From: Ciona intestinalis
Lineage: Eukaryota; Chordata; Ascidiacea; Phlebobranchia; Cionidae
Length of the DNA stretch: 64,000 nt
Direction: 5' to 3'
NCBI RefSeq assembly: GCF_000224145.3
Contig: NC_020172.2
Span: forward strand, 2,503,962-2,567,961
Within the stretch, counting starts at the first letter, position 1. Every line of letters begins with the position of its first letter. The position numbers were made by a program, and so were the translations under genes. The notes beneath the pieces were generated by a model. It was not told where the DNA came from and did no database searches. It worked only from the letters and a program-made list of their open reading frames with translations. Below, piece by piece: positions 32,401 to 44,100 of the stretch.

Positions 32401-34441
32401 GACCTCAATTTGTAATAATCCCAACTGAAATATTATCTGTTTTATACATAGGTGTTGGTATGCCCTGGCATGGTTCAAGGGTATTCATCATTTACAACAA
32501 CAGTCGTCAAATTCAACAAAAGAAGGTAATAAATGGCATTGAATTGAACATTGCTGGCACACGGGTAGTATAGTAGGGTGAGGGAAGATGGGACACCTTT
32601 TCATTCAATTTTCTTGTCTCATTTGGTAGTAAACAAAGAACATTCAAAGAATTATAAAACTATATACTGACGACTCCTATAGACCGTTGTTAATTGTTTA
32701 AACCGCGATCAGGATATTTGGATATTATGTGCTAAAGCTGTCCCGTCTTCCCCCACCCTACTATATGTATATTTTATAGCCTACATGTTCCGACAAATTT
32801 TCTTTTCGTTTCGAACGAGTCAGTAGCTCAGCAACACAGAGACCATGTTTCAGCTGTACAAGCAATAAAGGTATCTTTAATCTGTTAAATGTTCTTTAAA
32901 GTCTCTCAATGGTAATGCATCTGTAACACTTTCTATCTAGGTCAACTCAAACGTTGTACTTGACAGTTCCATAGCCCATTTCGATATGGAAGGGTTAGGA
33001 ATGGAGTTGGATCTGGGTATTTGTCAGGTAAGGTGGATAACACTAAATATATCATATATGAGCAAAGCTCGAAACTTTCCATTTTTAATTTTAAGGCAAT
33101 GGTGGGTGTTTGTAAACTCGTAGCTATCTCTGACGAAACAGACGAGGCATACATCAGGTACAAAGATGGTGACGTGTTCGCCATTCCGACGGAGTATGTC
33201 ACTACTTTTGGCGTGGGAACAAAGATAATCAAGGTATCTATATAGATACATACGACCTCTTTATGTACTTTATTAAAGTTTACATGGCTTTTTTCAAAGC
33301 AACAACAATTTATACAGGTTGAAATGAAAGACTATCAGAAGGCAACTATAGAAAAACAGGAGAATCCCTTACTTTACAATCAGGTATGAATACTGATTAA
33401 TAAATACTACTTTTGAAATATTTTTATCGTGTTTAAAGATAATACCCTCTCCTTCTGTTATTGATGTTCATGATACAAACAAGAAAGCACAAACAAGTAT
33501 TGAGAATTTCTTTCTACCGAAAGAAGAAGATGGTAATGTAGAAGAGGAAGATGAAAGGGACACAGGTTAGTTTACTTTTTATCCAAATTTTGTCAGCGGT
33601 GGTATAGTAGGGTGGGGCATGTTTGATCATGTTTTTGACCTCATTTAGCGTACCTTTTGGTAGTAAACTAAGAATATTTACAGAATTATATACATAGTCT
33701 ATGATTCTAAATGAGCATTGTTAAAAACACGATTGGGAAATATAGGTTTTAGATGCTTACAGTATGCCATGTTACTCTACCAGCCTTTTAGCACATATAC
33801 TTTCATAGAAGCAACCGCCACAGATGAGCCGAGTGACTTGGAACAGGAGTCCAACGACGAGGAAAATCATGACGAATCAGCAAATGAGCTACCAACCGAT
33901 GAAATAGAAAACAACGAAGGTTCACAAATTCTTCAAACTGATGCCGGGTCTGATACTGAACACTCTGGTAAGCAATGATTGTACAAGCATATATAGAGCA
34001 AATACAAACCTCAATTATTCACTGTAAAGTAGATTTGTTTTAGAAGCTGAAGAAGAACAAGTAGACGCAACCTTCGTAACTCAACCAAAGCAACACGAAA
34101 TACCACAAGTAATTCAACCTGAAAACCCAACCACGACTTCCCAAAACTCCAATAAAGTTGTTGAGCAAAACATACCTTTTTACCAGGACACCGAAGAGAT
34201 AATTTTAAAATGCGCTCTCCAATCGACGCCTGCTGCAAACCAGACAGTTCCAGCTACACCAACTCCAAATTTTCTTCGCCAAAACAGCAACATGGTAAAC
34301 CAAGTTCAGTTTACAGAAAGTGGCACTACCGAAAACCGGTCAATGATTCTCAATATGTCTGGTGGTACTTACACCAACTGCGTCATTGGGGGTGACACGA
34401 TCACGGTTCTACCACAAAACACTAACCAACAACAGGAATAA
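29497..34441 (+). CDS. Mind-bomb-type SH3-like repeat protein
   Basis: Not a gene I can name. About 22 short exons, from ATG 29497 (MALELQQQFFRDLAAAYVQQ) to TAA 34439-34441, encode a little over 700 residues. At least three consecutive units resemble the SH3-like repeats of Mind bomb ubiquitin ligases: a GD/GTxV start, ~25 helical residues, then a G-x-V/I strand pair. They are LGDRVRITLKKRQL with HVGTVVGRYRDGKYDTVV (30432-30660), IGTEVEIDVETRL with LGRIITFDSKGDAFVTV (30970-31212), and LGTRVVVSSDLMEVM with LGKVGIVTFSVEREVVVKV (31642-31880). A fourth is likely (LGMELDLGICQAMVGVCKL with AYIRYKDGDVFAIP, 32985-33234). A basic segment (KERKKKDKRTRHK) and an acidic, Gln/Asn/Thr-rich tail follow. No ankyrin, RING or zinc finger is visible, nor any signal peptide or membrane helix, so it is probably cytosolic or nuclear. 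Exons near 32064 and 32820 are the least certain. The poly(A) signal overlaps the stop. Confidence 0.72.
29575..29730 (+). mobile_element. Degenerate MITE copy
   Basis: It begins TTGGGTGGGTGAAAACGGGA and ends GTTCTGTCTTACCCCACC, with ATATGTGCTTAGGGGTTC inside. Most of the middle is diverged or deleted. It lies in the first intron of the Mind-bomb-repeat gene, 16 bp after the donor. Confidence 0.5.
31255..31445 (+). mobile_element. MITE copy, ATCTTACCCC subfamily
   Basis: GTGGTAAACAAAGAATATTT, GAATTGTTAAATGTTCAAAA and GTATCCCATCTTACCCCACT are in family order. The left tip is worn. It shares the later words with copies at 1560 and 33604, which suggests an older subfamily. It is intronic. Confidence 0.6.
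32568..32766 (+). mobile_element. MITE copy, full length, clean ends
   Basis: The best copy in the window: TATAGTAGGGTGAGGGAAGA at the left and TCTTCCCCCACCCTACTATA at the right, flanked by TA. The interior is TTTTCTTGTCTCATTTGGTA through GTGCTAAAGCTGTCC. About 199 bp, no open frame. It is intronic in the Mind-bomb-repeat gene. Confidence 0.88.
33604..33790 (+). mobile_element. MITE copy, second subfamily
   Basis: It starts TATAGTAGGGTGGGGCATG and carries TTTGGTAGTAAACTAAGAAT, GAGCATTGTTAAAAACACGA and CAGTATGCCATGTTACTCTA. It ends about 20 bp before the exon beginning near 33811, so it sits in the acceptor region. Confidence 0.65.
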
Positions 34442-35129
34442 ATAAAACTGCCTACATTAACCATCAAATTAAGGTTGTATATGAACTTAGCCGGTAACAT
34501 ATGTGAAACAGTAGTACTCCTGAAAATGTATAGCATACGCGTATTACACATCTACATATCGGCGTATGCTAAACAGTTGAGCCATTCTGTTGAGTTTACA
34601 CTTTATGTCTGAACTTTTCGCATATGATCACACATTTTGTCTGAAACTGTGTCTTGTAATTTTAATAGTTCTTCAGCAAACTGTGTTCTGTTTTCTAGTA
34701 ATGTATTCTAGTAATGTTTCTAGTAATATATTCTAGTAATGTATTCTAGTGAAGTTTCTAGTAATGTATTCTAGTGAAGTTTCTAGTAATGTATTCTAGT
34801 GAAGTTTCTAGTAATGTATTCTAGTAATATTTCCAGTAATGTATTCTAGTAATGTATTCTAGTAGTATTTCCAGTAATGTATTCTAGTGAAGTTTATAAT
34901 CTGCATCGTAATTAATTGTAAACAGCCCAATTCTGTCACTGCAATATGCATCATCCATCTCACTGTATCTATGTTTTTCGTAATCTAATTTTATAATCAA
35001 ACACGTGTGGCTAAGAATACATTTTCAAAACAACAATAATTATCTATCTACTGCCTACTAAAAGCAGACTTACTCAGCTTAAGAAGAAGTCCATAAAAAC
35101 AAAGCGAAAAATTTATAACAGAACACAGT
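34442..35129. other. Convergent 3' spacer with minisatellite
   Basis: This lies between the 3' ends of the plus-strand Mind-bomb-repeat gene and the minus-strand PDI gene. Apart from the tandem array listed next, no exon or RNA gene is apparent. It should contain both 3' UTRs. Confidence 0.6.
34690..34893. repeat. TTCTAGTAATG minisatellite
   Basis: A roughly 200-bp array of 11-13 bp words (TTCTAGTAATGTA and TTCTAGTGAAGT variants). Alternating words create a 25-bp higher-order unit repeated several times near 34730-34820. Both flanks are degenerate. Confidence 0.92.
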
Positions 35130-38100
35130 TCAAAGTTCTTCCCTGCTTTTTTGTTGTTCAATCTTGGCGAGCATAAAGTCAGTTATTTCCTCTGTCCGGG
35201 CAAACTCAAGATCTTTAGAGAGTTTTCCATTCAAGTAATATTTGTATGACGGGAATTTCTTTACATCCAGGTGGTAACAAACCACTGTGGAATGTTTGAC
35301 AGTTGGTGAGTAATTAGATAGAACAAAATATAGGTCGGGGTAAGTTGGTCTAAGTTTTAATTCTGTTTTATGGTCCAGTTTGGTAGTGAACAAAGACTGA
35401 ACACAAAATTATAAAACTGTATCTTTGCAAAATATAAAAATTATTTTAAACATGATTAGGAAATATGAAATATTATGTGTTAACTGTATCCATCTTACCT
35501 CAATCTTTAATTTTTGTTTACCGCAACCAAAGAGACAAAGGAAAGCTATTTTAATTATATACAGTAGGGTGGGGGGAGACACCTTTAGCAAATATTATCC
35601 AAATATTCTGATACTGTTTTAAAGAGTTAACATTGGTCTATGGGAGTCATAAGGATACGGTTTTATAGTTTTTTGAATGTTCTTTGTTTACTACCGAATA
35701 GTAGAGAAATAAAATAAAAAAGTGTCTCATTTTCCCCCACCCTACTGTATCATAGGAATATACCAAACAAACTTACATCCTTGTTCAGGTTGTCTATGAC
35801 AATCCACTGCTCCAAACCCAACATTGGTTTCACGAGCAAAGGTCATCGCAGAAATACGGAATTGTTCTTGTGCGATGATGCAACGTGAGAAGTAGAGTGA
35901 ATGGAAGAGAATGAGAGCGTGTTTCTGGTGAAAAGAGAGGTTGAATGAACGAATGTAATTTATTAATCCTTGCGTGGTGGGGCAAGTACGGTTGTTATAA
36001 CACGGGTGTTCTGTTTTATACACTTTGTGTCCACTTACCAGTTACCATATATGTAACTTTGTGGTTAATTAAAATTTGTATGGCTGACAAGTTAGTGACC
36101 ACTGGATTGGAACAATTACTTAGTTAAATGTCTTGTCCAAGAACATATATGCCACAATGGTAGCAGTGTCGTGCTTCGTGCCTGTAACCTTTGGGCTAGC
36201 AGTAGTGCTAATCATTCTGCCGAACATAAAAAAATAGCTACAATAGAGACATGAACCATAAAGGGTTGAAATCCAATAAGCAAAACGAAGACTAATTAAC
36301 TCACCTGTTTAGCAATAAATTGATCAAAAGTTTTATTTCCAAGATGAACAACACCCCCAAACATTACCCCCTTTATATCTTGCCATGATGTTGGCTTCTG
36401 TTTCTTCGCAAGCTCTTCTTTAGGACTGGATTGAATTAAGAAAACAACATTGTTATTGGGGGGATTTCAGTTTAAAAATTCTTACTTACTTTTTCATGAA
36501 CTTTACCAGACTGCCAGTTTTCCAATCACCTTTGTACACATATTGCTTCTTTCCTTTACTAAAGAAATAGTCTGCTATTTTAAAATCAAGAACATTTTTA
36601 ACACATTTTTTTATTTTTTTAGTGGTCCCTTTTGGGATGCCGAAATTGTAAGCTATAAATCAGGAAAACATTAATTCCTAAAAATATTCACCCACAAAGT
36701 AACGTACGTGGTAGCTAACTTGTAAGCAGACACAAGATGTATAAAACAGAACACCCATGTTATAACCGCCTTTGCTGCCCCGCCACAGGTAAATAAGTTC
36801 CATTCAATCTAATACATTACATTCAAGCATACAACATAAAGTTAACTATAACATAAACACCTGAAGTACAGGATGGTAGGAAAACCATCCACACCAAACT
36901 GTTGCATCAATTTACTTTCCCAAGCTCCATTAACAGCAGCAAGTCGAACTGCAGGTCTCTCTTTTCTCAAAATCTCAGCAGCTTTTGTGTATTCCGGTTT
37001 CATCTGGTTTAAGCAGATCTCGCAAGCTGGGGAATTAAAATGTAGTTAGAACGAATAGTGTTCAGTTATACCCAGTTTAAATAAACATATATATATATAT
37101 ATTTTATTGGTACACCACATAAAATACAGTTATGCAGTGTGAGACATAGCCAACAGCAACAATTATGACGACAATATCGAGTTTTCTACAATCAATTATC
37201 AAAAAACATTACAGCCAATATGTTGGATTTGTTTTACACAATTACTTGTCAAACTATCCCTGCCTCTCTGGCATAATAAAAAGTTTGGTGCCTATGACAG
37301 CAATCATTAATTTTTATTTCAGGCTGTCTGAAAAACAGTGTTGATTTTCCATGGCAGGAATGGCATGCTATGCATTAAATATATATTAAGATAATGAATA
37401 AAATCCAAAGTTATTACCATTAATATAGAAGAAGACCAACACATGAGTGTATTTCCGAACAAATTGTTCAAAGTTGTTAATATTTGGATGTTCCACTTTC
37501 CCCACTTCACTAATCCACTGTTGACTTGATGATGAAGATGGTTTTTGCTCTGTCTCCTCTTTCTCTTCAGGAGGACTAAATATAAATTATAAAACTATTC
37601 TGCATTGTACAAATTGTGTCTGTACACATCGTTTTCTTCTTACTACAGCCTAATTTGTTTAGAATAAATACAACTTAATCAACCCAGCGGTTACTAATCG
37701 TTTGTCCAAACATTAGCCACAAACAAAAATTATAAAAAAAATTCTAAAAAATTAATCAACCATAAAGTAACATACATGGTAACTGGTATGCTGGCATGAG
37801 ATATAAGAAAGAAAACACCTGTGTTATAACGACTGACGTATTCGGCCATGCAAGGATAAAGTAAGTTGTTACATTACATAATAGTAGTTAATTTATTTGC
37901 CATTGTGGGGTTAGCACCCACACTTTTATCAGACAAGTTTTATTTATTAATTGTGTGTTTTTAATGAGTGTTGTGTTGTTGTTAATTTTCTTCTCTTTGC
38001 CAAACACATTTGTATTAGACTTATAATACATTTAATAAGTGTATTGGACATTACAAATTTAAACACAAAAATTGTATTTGAACTTTTTACAGATTAAAAC

Positions 38101-41100
38101 AAAATTTACAAAAATACATTCCATTAGGACAACTTACTCATTTAAAAATCCGATAAAACTTTTTTTGTCCGTCGTTCCTCGATATTTTGTGATGAACCGA
38201 CCATCTTTAAAGAAGAGAAAGGATGGAAAACCCTGGAATTATTTCAATAAAAACACTAGGAACATTGACATAAAATTTGGAAATGCATTTACAATACATG
38301 CGAAGCTGTGTTATAGTCTTGCCAAATAAAAGTGTTAGAGATATTTTGAGGTCTGTACATTTAAAGCCTAAATTCAGAACTCTTAGGCACTAACTGTTAG
38401 GTTGTATTTCTTCATCAGTGAACTCAATTTATCTGCATTAATCACAGCAAGTTTGAAATAATCCAATTCCTCATACACTTCAATAGCAGCTTGGAAAAAT
38501 GCATCTTTGCTTGTCTTGCATGCCCCACACCCTGTGTGTAGTGTGCATTGATATTATCAACTTGTAAATTTAAACTTTATTTTCAAATGCCACTGCTCAG
38601 TACTTTACTAAACTTTAGTTTAATCAACTATTTAAACATTTTAAGGAACTTTTGGCATTTTATAACAAATAGCAATTTTAGACTAATTTCTAACACCCAA
38701 AACAAAAGGTATATATATATATACATATGCAACCATTCAACAGACAGTTCTAAAATTCATAATTAATAAAAATCCCCCATCACAAAATAAGTAAAACAAT
38801 AAAATATTTCAAACTAAACTTACATGGAGCATAAAACATGATAAAAACTTGTTCAGAAGAATTAATGAACTTTTCAAATGTTGTTGAGTTCAAAGCAGTC
38901 ACTTGTTGGGGTTTGGTTTTCATAATTATGTCAGTGGTTTTAGGTTTTGGGTGTTCTGATAATGTTGTTTCATTTGTGGCACTGTTTAAATAGAAAATTA
39001 GCTGAAGGACTTTGTCAAAAATGGTAGATAACTAGAGTGTAACAGATTAGCTTTTATCGACAAGTTTCCTACTGTTTTGCCTTTAAGCGTGTAATATTTG
39101 TCATGTTTTTTTCACTTTTATATACTCATCTGACCTTTACCGCAACCGAAGAGACAAAATTAAGTTGTTTAATTACTCATAAAAGAATGAAAACAAATCC
39201 ATAGAATTTCTATGTGCCAATGTTAGACCAAAAAACTGTATACAGTATTTGTTGTGGATGTTTCAAAATAAATAATTCTTACTTTTTCATAAATCTTACA
39301 ACAGATTCCATAGTTCTTTCTCCTTTGTATTTGTCCTTATTTTCACCATTCCTAGAAGGGAAAAGCATTAGGAATTAATATTATTACAACATGTACTTGC
39401 ATTTACAGTTTGCGAAAATTACTATCATATCATCATAATTAATAATTATGTCACTGGAAAGTGCATATGAGGTACAAAAGCACAGATAATGCTACTGTAG
39501 TTATATACATAAAAATTAAACTTATGAAGTCAAAAGGAAAAACATAACTCACTGGAAATGCAAGAGCGTAGGAAATCCATATACATTATATTCCTTTAGT
39601 AAATTCTTTTCATTGTTCCCGTTAACACTGGCTAGCTTTCCCAAGGATCCATCGGCCTTTAATGCATCTGCTGCTTTCTCATACTTTGGTTTAAAGTGAC
39701 GACAATGTCCACACCCTGGTTATTGAATATAATTAATGTGGAAAACACAATATTTTATGGCTCTGATTATGTTTGAACACCAAACAGTGTGGTAATACTT
39801 GTTTTAGGTTTAAAACTGGTGTGCTAAAACATAAAATGTCACGCCTGTTTCAAAAATTAGGGTGTGTGTCCTAAGTAAATGGCTATGCTTATTTGTATAG
39901 ACAGCCAACAGCACGGTAACAGCAGTTTTAGGCTTAAAACTGGGGTTCCAAAATTTGTGACTCTGTTTTAAAATTCATTACCTCGGCTCGGCCACCCTAA
40001 ACATTACCCTTATAAAAGGTGTATAAAGGTATTACATACAGTTTTTAATCAGACGCACTGCAATACCAGGAGAAAAACAATGGAATCAAATGTACAACAA
40101 ACAAAAACTAAAAGTTTGTTGGGGTAATATGCTAATTAGGGTTAAAATCTTAGATCCCATGGTGTGTACTATAAGACTTCAACTCCACTTACACGGTGTG
40201 GAAAACATGACCAGCACATTTGAGTGAGTTTTCATAAATTTATTGAAAGTTTCCTCAGTTAAAGATGTGACGTTACTTTCTGGTTCTGCTGGAATGTTTT
40301 CTGAGATATCTGGTTCAGCTGGTGGCTTAGGACTGTGTGGGTAAAATGATAACTTTAATTATGATCAGGGTAAGTAACCACAAATATATATTAGTGACCA
40401 CGCACCAATAATGATTAAAGACACTGTTGCATACTGGTGCCATGGTGGTTGGGGGGTCTGTCTCTAGCTAATAGGGTATGGGTTCTAGGCCCAATGCTGA
40501 TAGTGATACCATTGGGTACAAATGGTAGGCCAAACATTGAACATTAATTGTGCCAACCCAGTGGCCCCTGGCTTATCTAAATTGTTGACCAAAAATTACA
40601 TTTATCTATGCTTAACTTACTTCTTCATAAACTCGACAATATCATCAGCTAAAGGTTTTCCTTTGTATTGAAACTTAAACCTCCCTTCTTTAAAATAAGC
40701 AAAGTATGGATATGACACAACATTGAAACGAGCTGATAGTTCTCTGGCTGCAGCAAAAACACAAGAAAAAACATATTTCCTAAAAAGTTTCACAAATTTT
40801 ATTGCACCACATCAACACATACATATATATGTTGATGTTATATAAATACAAGACTGCTAAAAATGTCTTACCATTAAACAAAGTGTCTTACAATACATAA
40901 ACAACCGTAATTTATTTATCTTCATATAATCACATTACAAGGCTGCAACAGTACCTATAACACTGGTGTTCTGTTTCATACACATCATTCCCCCTTTTTG
41001 GTTATCATGCATGTTTTAAGTATGTCTATGTAATTATGTATAGGAGTATTTTTTGATTTTTCATTTCAATCTATGGCTAAAAGTTTAAGCAACTTATAAG

Positions 41101-44100
41101 CCAGAAGGCAACATTTGGTTTGAGTACGAGTCAGTCAATGTTACAAAACAAATAAACTTACAATACCTTTAGCAAAGTTGACTGCAGCCATCGTGACATC
41201 AGACCTGATGTCATCTAATCTCGTGGCTGCTTCTTCATATTGTGATCGAATATTGAAGCAAGCATTGCATCCTTAATAAAATAAATAAGTTCAAAATAAA
41301 TATTTACAACTTATTAAAGTATGCAATTAAATTAAAAATTTGTTTGATAATGTTAAAAAAATAATAACAGCTACCAACGTTTTAAATTAGAGCTTGAACT
41401 TTTTAAATTATTTTTAAAAGAAAAATAACTGTTATCGTTTTGAAACATATTTAAAATAGCAGGTTATATGGGTTTTCTTTACCCTCTGTCGACCATAATT
41501 TTTAATACAGAGTAGCAAAAAATGTTGACTTTTTTGGTAGGGGTAATGGGTCATCTCGGGTCCATGTCCCAGGTTTCTTTGCCGTTTTTTTTGCAATAGG
41601 ACTCATGTAGAATATAATGCTAATGCAAACGGAGTAACTCAAGTCTAAACCATTAACAACAGTTTCCATTACTAGCTTTGTTATATAACTTATAGAATGC
41701 TAACCTGGTGAGAAGAAGACAACCATCATGTGTTCCTGATCTTTTACAAATGAGTCAAAACCACGAGCATCAAGAAAATAAATATCGTCTGCGGATTCTT
41801 GCATTGACCAGTCAGGATAAGACTTCTTTTCTTGTGGCTTTTTCGGGCTGCATAAACAGAAAATCATTTTTAAACACTTTTTAATGTTGTAACAATAAAA
41901 AAAATTTAGCATTGAAAATGGTCTCAAAATGAAAAAATGTTTTTTCGTTTTTTTTTTGGAAAAAGAGCTATTTTAGGTTTATCGTATCAGACAAAAGTGT
42001 ATTATGCATTTGTTAATCTTTGACATGCAAGAATGCAGCTAAAAGTTTAAGAACCATATCCACTAGCAATTAGAATTAAAAGTTGCTTTTGTACTTACTT
42101 TTTAATGAATTTTATCAGTTCTTCTGCTGCTCTAGATTTAATATACTCAAACTGTTTGATTCCATTTTCATACCAGAATATGGTAGGAGTTCCCATGTCT
42201 TTGGTCCATAACCGGTGAATAGTGCTACCATACTGTTCACCGTCTACCACAGCTATTTTCACAGCAATCTGAGCAAAAGAAAAATCACATTTACCTGGGC
42301 ATTTGAATTATTTTTCGAAAACCAAAGCCTAATAAAAAAAATGTAATAGCCTTCTAAAAAAAGAGATCCTGCAGCATAGAATGCCATGGGATGGGACCTA
42401 GGCTTTAGACAGTTGGGCCATTACTGCTGCACCTAGAGTACTACAAACCCTTTAACCACTGGGTTGTAGCAATAATTGTTCTGTCAAAGGACACATACCC
42501 TGTAGGAAAGTGCATAACATAGGCAATTAAATTCTTGAGTTTAAACTTACATTTTGCTCCCTTGCTGCTTTGGCACATTCAGTCAACTCTTTTCGAATAA
42601 CTTCGCAGTTTGGACACCCGGCGTAATAAATGGTTATTAAAACTTTAGAGTTTTCTTTTACAAAGGATTGCCATGTTTCGTCTAAAACAGTGTACAAGCA
42701 GGTTCTCGCATAAAGTATGATTAGTGCACCCTTTGGTAAGGTTAACTTTAAGACAAAGTAAAATACATGCGCGTGGGGTTACAACATAAACTCACGACGG
42801 CAAATGGCACAAAAAGGAATTTAAACGTATTAGGCTAACGCTCCACAACTGTACTAAAACACCAAAATAAACTAAATTTTGTTTTACTTGTTAGCTGGTG
42901 TAGATATTGTACGTTCGGGATGTCTTGCCAAAACGTGGCCGTCTTCTGCGAATCGTTGGATAGTCGTTCTTTAGCTTTTATAAACTCAACAAAATCTTCT
43001 TCCTAAATGATTTCCCTTTTGGCATTAAAAACAAAACGCACGTTCTCACACTTTATGTCTTTGCATTGAATTGAATTTACTTAGGTCTGGCCGACTATAT
43101 GTAGATCATAGGTTTTAATATTCGTTTTAGGCACATTCGAAATATTTATCAAACGGTAAAAACTTTACAAACTTATTCATGAAACGGACTAAAACCTAAA
43201 AAAAACAATGCAGATAATTCATTTAGTTAGCGCTAAACTTAGCACTTTTCTATTTTTGACCATATTTTTGTTATTTCGTCATGTAGGCTAAGTAAAACAT
43301 AATGTACCTATAAAATATTATATTTCCCGAATAAATTTTCACTTTTAAGGCTGTTGCCACCAAATAGTAATCAACTGTTTCAAACAAGGCAATATTATAA
43401 ACAGACATCGAAAAGTTCAACAACTGTACATGATAACTTTTTCAAAATAATATGGTGTAATGCAATTATATGGCACTTCAGGAATTGTGAATGAAAAATA
43501 TCTAAGGCACCACCACCGGTTATAAGTAACACTACATTCTAACGTTGTAACTAGTTCTTAACATGCTTCAAAAAACCAGGGCGAAACAGTTTAGGTATAG
43601 ATAGGATGCCATAATTTGCATGAGAAAAATGAAATATATTTTGAATTTTGACACTGCATAACATGGCAGCAGAAATAATAAGACAAAATTTCATGAGAAG
43701 TCTGCTTCATTGATAATAATATTAAGTGCTTTTAACATTTTTTGTTTAAATGTACCATTTGGCATTTAACATTATAATTTCTATCTGTTATTACTTTACT
43801 AAAACTATTGCAAATTTAACCAAAAAGCTACTTCTAGAAAATAGTCTCAAGAGGTGTAATTGAAAAACGGAAATTTGTTAAAATAGTTTTATAACACCGC
43901 TATTCATTAAATCTTAAAATAACTACAGCTCTGTCTTCGTAACTCCCGTCTTTCCCGACATGAATTTGACGAAATCCGATTCCTTTATGACATCACAATT
44001 CAAGCGGCACGAGAAAACAAAAAATAAATATTTTTTGTTAGAATTACCACCAGTAAGTGAAAAGCTAGGCCTACAATCTATGTTACTAAACTAGTGTTTC

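Noticed and set aside
40435-40490. A functional tRNA gene
   Set aside because: A- and B-box-like words are present, but no cloverleaf with a paired acceptor stem could be drawn; it fits a SINE head better.
35130-43002. A separate PDI gene with its own start
   Set aside because: The first distal exon (EEDFVEF) has no upstream ATG, signal peptide or promoter-like spacer and has an in-phase acceptor to the preceding PDIA5 exons. This is kept as the alternative hypothesis only.
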